The notes beneath the pieces were generated by a model. That model was not told the origin of the DNA. It did not search any database and worked only from the letters and a program-made list of their open reading frames with translations. DNA of 64,000 bases from Heterohyrax brucei (lineage: Eukaryota; Chordata; Mammalia; Hyracoidea; Procaviidae): the NCBI GenBank assembly GCA_028571685.1, contig CM053140.1, forward strand, positions 21,867,501-21,931,500, in the 5' to 3' direction. This document shows, piece after piece, positions 9,791 to 22,690 of the stretch. The stretch's first letter is position 1; every line of letters begins with the position of its first letter. The translations under genes were made by a program, and so were the position numbers.

Positions 9791-12700
9791 AATTCGTGTC
9801 CCTCTTATTTCAGTCAGCTAATAAGACAGGACAAGAACCCAAACACAGTTCTGTTAGAGAGACAGATGTTCAGCATTCTAACCAGATCACATTCTTCAAG
9901 ACCAGAGAACATGCTCATCACCTCAGTACTGATTTGACAGGGACGGCCAATTTGAACACTGGCTTCGCAGTCAAGGGAAGAGAAAGTCACCAGGAGGCTG
10001 GCTGACAGGCTTTCATGAATGTGCCTACATTAAATGAAGGAGACAAGGGTGGGTGCCCAGTAAAGAAATTCTTCCTCCCTGATGAGGCTGGAAAACTGAG
10101 TGTTACTGGACAAAACTCCAGGTTCTCTGTATCTGCCCCAAATAGCCAATCTCTGAGACACGTTATAGGGTGGATGATGAAAGTTTATTACCGTGTCCTG
10201 TCGGACACAGGGAGCAGGAAAATATTTGTCCACCAAGGTCCTGCTCAAATTTTGTCAGGCAAGGTAGAAGTATTTAAAGGGAGAGGGGGTTCCATGCAAA
10301 ATGTAAATAGAGGTACTGGGGCTGGTGCCAGGGAAACAATCGGTTGAAAAGGGGTATCTGATGGTGGGGCTCAGAGGTCCTTTGAAGATACATATCAGGA
10401 ATAGGAATCCGGAAGGCTTTCGTCAGAGGTCCCAGCTGTGGCCTGGGTCTTTCGCTGGCTCCTCCGTCTGTTTTCATGTGGCTAAAAAGCTCTGAAAAAC
10501 TACAGGCATTATTTCCACAGCTCCTGTCAGCGACTTCCTGCCAGGGCCAGGAATTTTTAAGACAGGAGAAATAACAAGCTAAGCTTACAGAGAAAATTTA
10601 ATCTTTGCTGCCCATCTCAACTTCCTTTTTTAAAATCGGGGTGTCTAAACCTTATCTCCTATTTCAAGAGGATGGGGGAAGAGATTGATAGAATTTCTTG
10701 ATTCATTTCGGAGTGTTATCAGGGTTTTCTGAAGACCCTCAAGGATCCTTATCAACCTGCAAAAAAGAATCATCTAGGCAGACGTGGCAGGCCCATATGG
10801 CTTGATGGGAAACAGTGTACAGCTGCGCTGGGCAGTGGCACAGTGTACAGGACTCCTGTCGCTGCACCACCGATGGAGCAGGGGCTGCATTTTTGTAGTC
10901 TGTCTCCACCAGGGTACAGCTGGGGACAACAACTCAGTGATGGGATCTGACATCTTGCCTTCTTTGTCAGGAGGCTGCTTGTCCTTTGTTTCAGTGCTCA
11001 CGCAGACTTCAAAATGGTTCTTCCCAAAGGGGCCTCCGGGCCTGGCAACAGGACTTAGTATGCGGTGTCCCATGGGAGCAGTTTCTTGCTCCCTTGGTTT
11101 GGTTCCCTGATGCTGATTCTAGTTCTCTTGTGCCCCCACTGGAAGGACATCTAGTGGTCACTTCTACTGCATCTATGCGTGCCTCTAACTTGTGTTGAAA
11201 CAGCTTCTCTGAAGAAGTAACTTGAGAGATAATGAAGCAACTCGTCCCTGTGAGTGGGCAGTGAATGAGTTGCTTATCGCTCCAGAATGTCCCAGGGTGT
11301 GGTTAGGCCGGCCCTGTCTCAGTCTCCCCTAGGAGATTCCATATTCGTAATTCTTGAAGGAAATACCATGGAGGTCTCTTCTGTTTCTGCTTCATGCAGA
11401 ACAAGGATGCAGGCCTACCCATCACGGTAGAAATCCCTTGCTGACTGTGCCAGGGATCTCTGCGGGCCAGGATGGTCACGAGCAGACATTCCTTAGAACC
11501 CAGGCATCATCATTCCCTTTACTAGGAAGGGTTCTAACCTGAAAGAAACTAACTAAACAAGGAGTTTAAAGACACAAGGCCTGAAAACAGACAGAGTAAA
11601 ATCCAAGTAATTGATGGGAGATGTACCAGTGAACAAAAGTTGGGGACATTTAGCTGTTAGGAATTTCTTTCTGACTCATCAGTTCAGGTTTTAGTAATGA
11701 CAGTCAGGAGGGTCTTCAGTGCTACAGATTTTCTATTTCATAAATGTTAATACAAAATGTGAAGAGTAGCAAGTCTTCCACGATTCCATTTGAATGGCTC
11801 CTGTGAAAGCTTGCCTAAAAGACAGCCTTGAAGATTTCTTTGCCATTGTCTTTACACCTCAGCGCTCCTTGGATGTCTCCTTGTGAGTCTACCTCCAGCT
11901 GGGTCACACCCTGACTGCTCCAGAACAAGGAAAAGTGACCCATCAATCATTAACACTTGGACTTACTGGACATCCTAGGTGGGGGCCATTGCAGGCTCCT
12001 TCAACTCCTGGTGCTGGTTTTTCACAGGATAACAACATTTGGTTCCTCACCAGGTTATTAAGCAAGAGACAGCAATCTTCTCATGAGTCTCATTGCCGTA
12101 GTGAGCAGTCTCAAAGTACCACAACATTTTACGCCAAGGCCTTCTTTCAACGTTTAGGTGTGTAAAACCAGGGAGGATGAGTTTTATGATGTCTTAATAC
12201 AATCAGAATGCAGACTAAGAATATAACTATTCCTTGCAGTAGTCATCTATTTCATGGACATAATTTTTGATGGTAACTAACTAAACATCTGGCGTTGGGA
12301 ATGTTGTTACAATAATGTGAAAAAATAGCTCAATGTCTACTTTTAATGGGCAGATGACAATCCTGGGATGACAAGAAAACTGAGGCTTTTTGGTAATCTC
12401 ATGTCAGCTTGGCTTATGAGGTCAGTGAGCACTGTTTCTAGCTTCCATCCCATGAGGACCTCAGTTTGTCATTTGTTGTCTTATACTCACTGATGGCCTT
12501 CTCAAAGAGTTTGTCAGTTCAACTATACCATAAGTAGGAATAAAAGCTCTTGGAAATGATTAATGCTAGCCTGTGTGGCAGACCATGACACCTCTTCTGA
12601 CTCAACATTACCTTTGCCAAATTTACCAGCATCATTCCTATGAATAGCTAATGGTCATCTTAAAGTTCCCGAAGCACATCGTAAACATATGCACAAGCAA

Positions 12701-14164
12701 TCTGAAGAAGAGCAATTTGATAAATTCACTCAGTTAGAAAGGAATCTAAATTAGTACAGTTGGATTTAACACACGCACACATGAATCTATAATCAGCACA
12801 CCAAGTGTGTTTAGAGAAAACTGAAGTTACAGAAACACTTGTGACAAGTTTTCAGTACAGAATGAATGATTATCAAGGTAACAGCACAGACCTCCCCTGC
12901 TGGAAGGCTTCAAATACTCCCTTTAAAATATGCTATCTGTCCCTTTGAGGACACGCTGCCTCTCCTTGGTTTGCCTCCTAACAGTCATGGGTCACTGTCT
13001 CAGAAGCAGAAATGGAAAATAAGATGCAATGGAGTCTGAGCCATGGGGTATTCAGGAATCAGTTTTGTTTTTTCCCAAGCTTACCGTTCCAAAGGATAGA
13101 AAAAGGCTGTAGCCTCTCTGGGTTACCCCAATCTTTACGAAAGCCAGAGATCAAGATTCCAGAAAAACTATGTCTACCTTTTTCATGGTGTCCTCTTTTG
13201 GATCAAGCTCTCACCATACAATCTTGGATCCAAAAAGTTTAAGAAATGGTCATTGAACGCCATGTGTTTTCAAAGATATTAGGTAACTTACAGTGAAGAA
13301 GGAAGCCTAACAGAAACACTAACTATACCATTAGGCCAGCAGTCTGAAATAACTAATGAACCTATGACCCTAAGGTCTTTGAATGAGGAAATAAATCTCA
13401 GGAGGGGTTTGTTCCTGCTGAAGCACTATCAATACCTGTTTCTCATTACCTCCGTAACAACTGCATTCTGTAAAAACCTCAGATTTCATAGGAATACAAA
13501 TACAGCAACATTTATGTACTAAGGCACAAAAGGCTCCTTCGTAGAGCAGGAAATCTAATGTTATTCTGCTTTGTAAAATCACAGCTCAAACTTCAGTCAT
13601 TTTTCTGATTACAATATTTAGAAAAAACTTTGCTATATTTCACAACAGGAATTCCTGATTTGAGAATTAAAATACATAAACCTATTAGTTAAATAACTTA
13701 GGAAAAGGGAAAATGGTTTCTTATAGCTAGAAAGTAAGACCTTAAAACATCAACAATATCCCCATATAAAACCCAAGTGGGTTTCTCTGTGGCACGGAAA
13801 GCAAAAGTATATAAAGCTAAATTATGACAAATGTCTATTAACTCAATTTAATAACAGCAATTTACCTAAAAGTTTTGGACATTATGTTAAGCCTGTAATT
13901 GAAATAGTTTATGTCAAGAGTCCCAAGTTTTCATTCAACTTGTACTATGTCTCACAGTTTGACCAGTCTAATTTTAACCCATAAAGGTTCTATCAACTGG
14001 CTTTGGAAACCACAAAGTCTCTCTGGTCAGCTGACCAATTCTCCTCCTGAGGGTGACACGTCTTTACAGGATATTTCAGACGTGTCTCAAGGTTCCCCTA
14101 ACAAAACAAAACAAAACAAAACAAAACTTCTTTACACTTCTTTCACAATTTGGATTCACTCAGC
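9791..14164. other. Large duplicated noncoding block X (left copy)
   Basis: Collinear with 45701-51580. I see no convincing gene. Frames on both strands are short and not conserved between the two copies. The stretch around 10150-10620 (TTTATTACCGTGTCCTGTCG onward) looks repeat-like, possibly an old antisense LTR, but I cannot name it. About 130 bp near 11645-11790 is absent from the right copy, while the right copy has an extra LTR (49014-49532) and an extra 1.2 kb (50010-51200). A (CAAAA)n microsatellite occurs at 14101-14128 in this copy only. Confidence 0.5.
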
Positions 14165-14340
14165 TTCAGATACTTATAATCCATTGCCATCCAATCAATT
14201 CTGACTCATGGCAATCCTAAAGGACAGAGTAGAACTGCTCCATAGAGTTTCTAAGGAGCACCTGGTGGATTACAACTGCCCACCTCCTGTTTAGCAGATG
14301 TAGCACTTAACCACCATGCCACTAGGGTTTCCTCGGATCA
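14165..14340 (-). repeat. AfroSINE
   Basis: Reverse-strand AfroSINE: CCATCCAATCAATTCTGACTC at its tail end and CATGCCACTAGGGTTTCCT at its head end. Orthologous insertion at 51585-51742. Confidence 0.85.
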
Positions 14341-14707
14341 TTATCGCCAGTAGCCATTCTTCTTCTTATCTGTCTTAAAACTGCCTCCACCTAAGTGGAG
14401 GGTCTTTTAGAAGCTGTTCTGGAGCTATACCACCTTAGAGGCTAGAAAACAGGGAGAGGTGATCTTGTCCTGCCCTCATTCCTTTCACTCATAAAAAAGA
14501 CACATGTTTCAGTTGACCAAGCTGTTCTCAAGGACGAAAGATACTTCATTTCCCTTTTACTGTTAGGGAACTACTACTTGGATTTTCACACATACATACA
14601 TTTTTCCTTGTCTGGGACCTACAACCAAGGTCTGTAAGTTAGGCTTTTCAGCTCAGTGACAGTTCTTTTCCGATGTACTCAAAATTTTGCTTTCTTTTAC
14701 ATCTCAA
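14341..14707. other. Noncoding; nothing recognised
   Basis: Part of duplicated block X, aligned with 51743-52117. Confidence 0.4.
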
Positions 14708-14872
14708 GTGGAAACCCCAGTAGCATGGTGCGTTAAGTCCTACATCTGCTAACCAAAACATCAGCAGTTCAAATCAGATAGGGGCTCCTTGAAAACTCTC
14801 TGGGGCCATTCTGCTGACCTCTAGGGCTGCAATGACTTGGACCTAATTCAACGGCAGTGGGTTTTTACGCAT
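14708..14872 (+). repeat. AfroSINE
   Basis: GGAAACCCCAGTAGCATGGT head, CAGCAGTTCAAATCAGA tRNA-like B-box region and AACGGCAGTGGGTTTTT tail. Orthologous insertion at 52118-52277. Confidence 0.85.
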
Positions 14873-15419
14873 CTCAATTAGCTTAGCCAAGACACCTCAC
14901 ACCTTGATTAGGAGGATTTAGGCATCAAAGATTTCTCCCACATGTAGAAACAGTTGTCAGTCTCAAAGAATTTAAACTAGAAATATCCTCAAATCATTCT
15001 GGCTCAGGGGACTCTGCTACAGGTAAAGCCTATCCTGGCCATGACTTGACAAGACGGGGAAGTCTGAAGAAGACATTGAAGGCAAAGAGACTCAAGAAAC
15101 ACTTAACAGAAAAACATTTCTTCACAAAAACAGAGATAGGGAATACAACAATAGTTAGAAAAACAAGTCCAGGGTTAAATGGGCCAAAGTTGCAAGCCAA
15201 GGTCAAACTTTCAAAGTTTTCCACACTCAACAAACACTCTACCTAGATGACTAACACAATCTTTCAAAAACTTTTCACAGAAGGGTCTCTGCAACTGAAT
15301 ATAAACTTGACCAAAATACTGAGTGGCTGAAAAAACAGGTTTTTGGACAGAAGGTCAGCAGGAAAAGTAAAGCTGGTTGGGCAAAAAAGGTTAAAAGAAG
15401 GCTCCTGGCTCTAGCACCG
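14873..15419. other. Junction where the left unit lacks kinase D
   Basis: Up to about 15052 this matches 52278-52470. From there to about 15420 the sequence is specific to the left unit, and it then joins the RTE fragment that corresponds to 57845. The right unit carries the 5.3-kb kinase D segment between the same two points. No gene is seen in the left-specific 370 bp. Confidence 0.55.
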
Positions 15420-15705
15420 AACAGCACGACGACATGAAAACAGGAATTGACAGACCATCAAACGTGATGCTTCCATAAACACATGCAGTGCTGGAAGGCG
15501 AGGCCTCACCTGTCAATACTAAGGACACTGGAAGACTGCTACCTGGCCAACCAACTACAAGCAGTCCTTTCTTGGACCCATTTCAAAGAAAGGTGATCAA
15601 ACATAACATAGAAACTGCTGAAAAATATCAGTGATATCAAATACAAGGAAAATCTGGCTGAAGATCATTGTGCTGTGATCAGTGCCTTTTGTGTGAGGCT
15701 TCTCT
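15420..15705 (+). repeat. RTE-type LINE fragment
   Basis: GGAATTGACAGACCATC then ACCTGGCCAACCAACTACAAG and AAAGAAAGGTGATCAAAC match the RTE segment leading into the reverse transcriptase. Duplicate at 57845-58080. Confidence 0.7.
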
Positions 15706-17434
15706 AGCCATGGCCTTCTAACTCCTACCCATGTGATCAGGCAGGACAGTGTGACAATGCGGTTCATGCCGATAAAGAGCACTGGTCCCTGTCTCCTTAA
15801 GTGACAGCTAATTACAGAGCAGTGAGGAAGATGCGGTCACCCGCACAGAAGCATGGCCTTGAGCTGACAGAGCATTCTTTGGGCCCAGATCACTGTGCTG
15901 GAAAGCTCTTGGAAGCAGGTACTAGAGAGAGAACAAGCTGGGAACCAGTGGCAGGAGAGACCTCACAGCAGGAGAGATCATGCTGGGCTTCCCAGTCCAC
16001 AAGACACAAAGCTGAGGGCCTGTGATCAGTGGCTGATAGACAGGGAGAGACCTTTGGGGATAGTCTTTGGGGAAACACAGGAAAGACAGGATAGTCTTTG
16101 GGGAAACACACAAGGGAAATCCTATGGAAAACGTGGCCTCTCTTTTTGAATCAAGAGCTGGGAGTAACACAGACAGCCTGAGGTCCTCCGTAACTAGTGT
16201 AACCAAAACTATCAACAAGCAATCAAGGATAAAAAGATCAAAGCATTACCAACATCCTGGGACACTTAGGTAAGTCCCTCCAAATTATGTAAATTTCTTC
16301 AAGGTTGTTTTTCAGAAGAAACCAGATGGAAGCAACTCTAAAGACATGCACAGAAATTCCCATTTCGACAGCTACATGTCCTTCCACTGGGAGCACCAAA
16401 TACATGTAGTCAGGAACCGGGAACTGAACCAAAGAACCAAGAGACTTCATGCACAACACCCCATAATGAGTCTTGCTACCAGTCCCAGAAAGCCTCAGAG
16501 AAAGGAACTCCCCAGATCCTGTAACTGATTTGACCCTAAGTGACCCGGTTCAAGTTCAGCAAATCAGAGTAGCAACTTTGGTCTCCTGACCAGTAGACAA
16601 CTGGGCTCCCCCTCCCACAGGCATCAGGGTGCAACCTTCACATCGGAAAAATTTGTTAAGTCCAAGTACTTACAGACAGGGAATGGGTCAGTCTCTGTGA
16701 CCAGCAAAGAGCTGGTAAATAGCTTGTAGTGTTCCTTACATTCGTAAGGGTAAAAGGTGGTGTCACAGTCAGGAGGGGTAGGTAGGAAATAGCCTTTGGT
16801 TTCAGTTTAAGGGTCATACATCAGCAACTCCATGACTGGTTCTCTCCTGAAGGATAAAATAATAGTATGGAGATTGGATAAAAAAAGGGGCTAGATCCTT
16901 TCTAGATCATCCTCCTGAGGAGGTAGGTACCCACAGGTAGCCACATCTCAAAATGCCAGGAGGAACTGTTACGTCTACAATTACTGTTCTGAAACACTGA
17001 TTGGGACTTTAGTGAGGATATGATGAGGTGGTCTGTGGTGGCCATCAGGTTCTCCAGCTACCCTTGTCATTTCCCCCTTGAGGAGACATGGGCCTGAAAT
17101 CTTGAAAGGAACGTGGGAAGTTGACTCGCTCTGGCTACTTCCTGCTGTTTGGCATTATAGTCCTGCCTACCTGTCAAACCCATGTTCCTGAAATACCATC
17201 TTGAAAACATTGAGATGCCTCTTCTACCTACTACCTGCCTGGTGGGCACAGGCTGAGTATTCTTGTAGGACCATGACATTCACTAGGCGTAGTTGTAGCT
17301 TGGAGCCGTGTCTTTTATCTAAGAAGCCAATTTCAAGATGTGCTGTATGCTGTCCTGGATCTGGTCAGATTTACTAACATAAAAACAACATTGTTCCTTG
17401 AGATATAGGCAGGTGCTGCCTCCAGCTGCTGTGA
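15706..17434. other. Duplicated noncoding block IV (left copy)
   Basis: Collinear with 58081-59794. Contains only short, non-conserved frames. It includes a near-direct short repeat of TAGTCTTTGGGGAAACACA around 16061-16110. No repeat family recognised. Confidence 0.4.
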
Positions 17435-18022
17435 AAAGGTCAAGGAAATCAGTGTGGGACACTGCCATCTGCTGAGACCATTGGGACGGGGACATGGGTC
17501 AGAGTCAAGTTACCCTGGCACATCATCATAGGCAAACAGGTAGCCGAGAAGAGTCAAAAAGAGCCCACAGACATCTTCCAACCTCTTGACACTAGGCTCG
17601 CACATAAAAATCATGAAGGATCTCCACAATCCAAATATTTTAAATTCCATCCATTAGTGTAGGCCCTACAGGTGTGCCACAACAAGTGTACTGTGCACAC
17701 AAACATGGAACCCACAAATGTGCCCTTGGATGACAGAAAGAATATCAAACCTACTGACTTTCATTTTAGAACTGAATTCACCGAGGAGAGCTAGCTGAAA
17801 ACTTTCTGGGGAAGTCTCCCTTATATTATGCTCCAGAACTCCTGCCTGGAGAAAAGTTCCATGGACACTGTCCTCGAGGTGCAGAGCCTGGGAGTCACCC
17901 CGTATTTCATGGGAAGTGGGTCCCTACCTTTTCGTGGTGATGCCTTCAATGAACTACCAAAGTTAAATACCAGACGAAGAGTATAACAGTCTTTCTACAT
18001 GTCTATGTCACGTGAACACTCA
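17435..18022 (+). pseudogene. Kinase pseudogene E1 (decayed kinase domain)
   Basis: Kinase homology starts at a GTGGGACACTGCCATCTGCT segment (the GHYHLL entry to the kinase domain) and ends in the C-lobe near GTGAACACTCA. The beta-3 region reads VAEK and not VAIK. A block of about 170 bp covering the hinge to the catalytic loop is deleted near 17641 relative to E2. Stops and frameshifts are frequent, for example a TAG after the GAATTCACCGAGGAGAG segment. The 3' end is fused directly to the intron end of copy C. The duplicate is E2 at 59795-60500. Confidence 0.75.
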
Positions 18023-18077
18023 CTAAATCCAATTTTCCTTTTGTCACCCATGTGCTCCATTTTAGTCACACCACAAG

Positions 18078-19016
18078 GGTACCTCTTGTCCCAAAGCCCA
18101 TTAATCCTTGACACAACACTGAACATGCTGCAGAGCGACTTAGCATTTCCTGTTGAGGAGGAAATCTATGCGGGACACCACCAGCTCCTAAGAACCATCA
18201 GGAAGTGGACATTTGCCAGAGTTCAGTTAGCCCAGCACATCAACACTGCCAAGAGGTAGCCCAGAAAAGAGTTGAAAAGAGACAACAGACATCCTTCAAC
18301 CTCCAGACATGGTACCCAGAGATAAAAATCCAGAAGGATCTCAATCATTCAAGAATTTTAATGCTGTTTCAAGTCATAGAGAAAAACCACCTCTTTGGTA
18401 CAGTGATGGGGTAGGTAAGTACAGGCATCTAGTGTGATCATCTGGAGGCTCATCGCTTCATGAGCGGAACAGAGGCCCTGAAAACATTCTGCCTATCAGA
18501 GTTGCCCTTACAGGTTTGCCACGACAACTGTGTTGTACATACGGGTATCAAACCAGAACAGGTGCTCTTAGATGAGAGAAGGAACATCAAAATTGCTGAC
18601 ACTGCTTTAAGAACTGAATTCACCAATGGGAGCGACCTAAGAACATTCTGTGGCAGAGTTCATTGCAGTGCCTACAGCTTCTACAAGGAGAAAAGTATCA
18701 TGGACTCCCGTTGGACGTGTGGAGCCTGGATATTACCATGTACTTTATGCTAAGTGGATCTCGGCATTTCCAGGGACAGACCTTAAATGAGCTATCAAAG
18801 CAGGTCCTAGAGGAAGAACATGACGTTCTTTTCCACATGTCTACACCGTGTGAATGGTTGCGAAGCCAAATATTCACTGGTGAGACAAGAAAGACAGCCA
18901 TATCAGAGGACATGCTAGAACTTCCACACATGAATCTGGATAATGAAGAAAAACAAAAGCGGTACGTGCAATCATTTCCAGACTATGAGGACCCCGATGA
19001 ACTGAGGCCAAAATGA
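18078..19016 (+). pseudogene. Kinase pseudogene C (kinase domain only)
   Basis: Exon 2 type copy with acceptor ACCACAAG at 18070-18077 and the internal ATG at 18125. Translation would stop after 44 residues because a single-base deletion in the segment before VAIK shifts the frame onto a TAG at 18257. Further frames cover the rest of the domain. The catalytic HRD reads HTG and DFG reads DTA, so it is dead independently of the frameshifts. Homology ends at MNLDNEEKQKR plus a DYEDPDE stretch, just before the UBA, where it meets an inverted repeat segment at 19019. The frameshift is shared with copy F. Confidence 0.8.
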
Positions 19017-19018
19017 AC

Positions 19019-19335
19019 ACAGGTCTTCCTGGTCTGTTTTTGTCTGGAAGCTCAGCTGAAACATGTCCACCATGGGTGACTCTGCGGGTGTTTGAATACT
19101 GGTGATAAAGCTTGCATCAGTACAGCTACATGGAAGTGTCCACAGTATGACAAATGGACTCATGGGTAAATGCCTACTCTGATACAACCTCATTAATAAA
19201 ACCTAAGAAGCCTGTTCTAAAATGCTATTTCTTCCACAATTACGTTGTTAGGTACCTTGGAGTCCAAAACGACAGAATGGGCCACCTAAACTAGAGGCTG
19301 TCAGCCAGAGTCAAGAACTAGATGGTACCTGGAGA
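19019..19335 (-). repeat. Second arm of the inverted duplication (partner 2145-2465)
   Basis: Reverse complement of the L1-type/RTE junction at 2145-2465. It begins two or three bases after the last kinase C codon, so it marks the breakpoint that removed the C-terminal part of that copy. Confidence 0.8.
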
Positions 19336-19797
19336 GGTCTAAAGGGTCTGTGGTCTCCGCCTCCTCCAGTGTGGCTCACTCTGCCCCTAGCTCCCAACGT
19401 GCAGACTGTTTTCTCTGCCTCACTCACCCTGACTTTCACGAAGGAACGAACGATACTGAGTTCTCAGCTCCCTCAGGGATTCATACACTAATTTTGGCCA
19501 AATAACTCTGTCCATCTCACATGGTATCAAACTTGCTCAACCATGGAGATAGCCAAACCTAACTAATTTTTTGAATCTTTACTTCAATAATTTGCAGCCT
19601 ATCCTGACTTTCAAGTTTTGTTCTTTGATTAAAGGTATTAGATGTCCCTGGTTTTTCATTATGCATTTAAAACTGCCTCCCATGCTAGACGGTAAACCAA
19701 TGAGCAGACCCTCTGTATATTGTTTTCTTGTTCTTTCTGGCCTATGACACTGATCACTGAAGACACAAACAGATTATCTCCTGCTGCATAAGCGCTT
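19336..19797. other. Noncoding, L1-type repeat remnants possible; no gene
   Basis: Continues the L1-3'-end-like sequence for a short distance and then holds nothing I can name. Confidence 0.3.
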
Positions 19798-19965
19798 GCA
19801 AAATCCTAGTGTTGTAGTGTTTAAGTGCTACATCTACAAATCAAAAGTTCAGCAGTTCAAATCCACGGGGTGCTACTTGGAGATTCTATGGGGCAGTTCT
19901 ACTCTGTTCTGAAAGGTCACTGTGAATCAGAATCAACTCCACAGTAATGAGTTTGGTTGTTTGGG
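19798..19965 (+). repeat. AfroSINE
   Basis: Head AAATCCTAGTGTTGTAGTG, B-box region AGCAGTTCAAATCCAC, tail CTCCACAGTAATGAGTTTGG. Confidence 0.85.
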
Positions 19966-20111
19966 ATGTATACTCTTGAGCAATACTATCCCAGTGAAAT
20001 TCTCATTGTTCTCTTTCTGCACAGGGCAAGAAGGTAGACACTGGCCTTATTTGTTTTTTCAGAACTTAAAATGGGACTAGTGTAACTAAGGAACTCTATT
20101 TGGTCTTTTGT

Positions 20112-20340
20112 TGTTACTGTTAGGTGCCATCAAGTGAGTCTGGACCATACAAACCCTCGGAGAATTCAACAAAACACTGCCCGGTCCTGCACCATCCTCA
20201 CAGTCGTTAGGCTTGGACTGATCATTGCTGCCACTGTGTCACTCCATCGCATTTCTTTTCTTTGGGCTGTAATTCACTTATGTGAAACAGACACAACCAG
20301 TCACGGGACACCACCGTTCCACTGGACTCATCAGAAACCT
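20112..20340 (-). repeat. RTE-type LINE 3' end
   Basis: TTGTTGTTACTGTTAGGTGCC, then AACACTGCCCGGTCCTGC and CACTGTGTCACTCC are the reverse complement of the RTE 3' terminal segment. Confidence 0.75.
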
Positions 20341-21782
20341 ACATGATCCATATCTCAGAAAGCGTGTGAAAGCCGCCATCGTCACAATTCAGAGCTTCAG
20401 AGCTCGGTTGCTCAAAGCGTGTCCCACAGGCTGGAGAGCTTGTAAAGGGAACATCTGAACCAACGGGTTGTGTTCACATGATTCAGGTCTACCTCAACTG
20501 GCAGCAGGGACACTCTCTGGGAAAGTGACGAGTGAGGTCAGACCATCAGATGCCTACAGTTACAAGGTTTTCTTCTTTCAGTGGAAACACCTAGTGCCAA
20601 GGCTGAAAAGCAAAGGAAATCTTCATCTCAATGAAAAGTCTTGCAAAGCACACTGTGCCTCATAACATGAGGCCTGTGGATCTCACCCCAAACGATTCTT
20701 CTACCAGTATTTCCCTGGGCCTCCAGTTCCTTCACAGAGATAGATACCTTACAGGAGTCAAGATCCTCTCTTCTTCCCAAGATCTCAACTGGATTGCACA
20801 CATTATTTAGACAGGAACAATCACCTAAAACTCCACAGGACATTTTCTGGATCAAAACGAACGGGGTTACAAGGGTCGGGTAGAGCGACAAAGTGGGATG
20901 CTGCTCCAGAAACACCTACAATGTGGAAGCAGTTTTAGAATCTGGTGAGGCTTAAAGCCTGGGAGACTTAATGTGCCTCATAGGAAAAGTCTACATCGTC
21001 AAAGGCAAAGCTGGCGGGGCTCTGAAGAAAGTGAGGACGGCGACACCTAGTCTCCAACAGTTACAGAGAACACATAGGATGCCAGCGACAGAACGTGGCT
21101 AGAAATGTGCATGTTAGACAAACACAGCGTTAGCAAGTGGAAGAAAGGAGATGCTTTCTACACAGTGACAAGGAACTCATTTAAATGACATTCAAATGTT
21201 TGGTGGAAGGCACTTATTTAAGGGATGAACTTCCAAAACTAGCTGAGGAGCTTTTTCAGGAAGACCTTAAAGGTGCAGCAAGGGATCTCCTTTCCACTTA
21301 GAGTAAAAAAGAGAGAGGAAAGAGATGGACTTTAAAATGAACTATGCAAACTTCAAACAAAATTTAAAGACATGGAAAATTCTGTTGTACATACTAGGTC
21401 CATGCATTCTAGAATTTTCACCAAGCGTGTGGCTACACAATCTTGTAACAGAGATTAAGCCAGTGACTAATGATTCTAACCAACTATCATAGCAGAAAAT
21501 TCATCAGCTCAAACTGAAGGGGACAGAGAAGGAATGGAAACAATACTGTCCGCCTCTTTGAATTTCACATGCATGGAACTGGTCAAAAGAGCTACATCTC
21601 TTGTCTTTCAGGAAAAGGACAGGACCATCATTGGAGCATTCCAAACATCAGCAGACACGTGGGAAAGAGCATGGGAAACAGGCACAGCTGCCTCAGTTTC
21701 AAAGCGTGGAGTCACATCTCTGTTTAGTTATCTGGGTGCTGCTTAAACAGGAATACCACAAATGGATGGCTTTAAAAAGAAA
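20341..21782. other. Noncoding; no feature recognised
   Basis: Only short frames with no family resemblance. A run of T at 21785-21805 begins the next repeat. Confidence 0.35.
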
Positions 21783-22200
21783 ACTTTTTTCGTTTTTTTT
21801 TTTATCATGATTAAGTGGAAATATACAATCCAAGTTAGTTCTCCGGCATGCCGCTCTACAACTCTATCTGCTCTGCCCACCCTGTGACAACATACTCCTC
21901 CTTTTCACTCTTTACTACTGGTATCCTCCCAACCAACATGTGTCCCCTCCTCTCTACCCTCTCATCTCTCCTACAGAAAGAAATCGGTTCAATGGTCTTC
22001 TATAAATGTATAAAGTGATAAAGTACACACCACATGCTAACTCTGTGTCCCCAAGTACAGTCCTTTCTTAGTCTCAGTGTTCACCTCAGTACTGGCTTCA
22101 GGTCAGGGCAGCAACAAGGCTAGGGGCCATGTTCCCAGCGGACCCTCCAGGTTCTCAGACCATCAATTCTGGGCTTTTACTAGAGTTATTGAGCTGCACA
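21783..22200. repeat. Interspersed repeat, L1-3'-end type (tentative)
   Basis: Opens with a T run and AAGTGGAAATATACAATCC and continues with ATGCTAACTCTGTGTCCCC. The same element occurs in the copy-B intron (35073-35505) with the same order of motifs. Family name uncertain. Confidence 0.5.
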
Positions 22201-22690
22201 CCTCTTTTTCTTCTGTTATGTCAGGGACTCTATATTGGGTCTCCTACCAAGAACAATTTTCTTGGTCATGTCCAGGAGGCTAAAAGTCCAAATTCAGGTT
22301 GTCAGCTACAGGGGAAGGCTTCCTCTGCTGACCCTGGAGGAAGTTCCTTGGCCTGACTCTCCCTGCACTACAGGCTTCTGAGGCACAGGGGACCTAGTCT
22401 TTTCCAAAGTATGTGCTCAGCTCCTGGCACTGCTTTTCAGTGCTAGGAGATCCCCAAATCTCAGCTGACTCCCTTCCTGTTACATTCCAGTAGGCCACCC
22501 CAACCCACAATACAATCCCACACATTAAGTCCCGTCCAGCCAACTTAACTGCAGTCCATCCACCCTCATTAACGTGAGAGACACAGGATTTACAACATGA
22601 AGGGCATTACACAATACCAGCAATCGTGGCCTAGCTAAATGGCTACACAGATTTTGGGGGGGAACACAATTCAGCCCCTGACAGCTTCCT
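22201..22690. repeat. Interspersed repeat of unidentified family
   Basis: Its end, with ACAATACCAGCAATCGTGG, AAATGGCTACACAGATTTTG and AATTCAGCCCCTGACAG, recurs in related form at 27590-27710 and 31370-31875. I could not place it in a named family. Confidence 0.45.

Noticed and set aside
10774-11073. Paired - strand frames at 10774-11073 and 46623-46958 of similar sequence
   Set aside because: They are similar because the DNA is duplicated. Indels between the copies are not multiples of three and no family is recognised.
14101-14128. Short tandem repeat considered as a CRISPR-like or regulatory array
   Set aside because: A simple (CAAAA)n microsatellite; the genome is mammalian.
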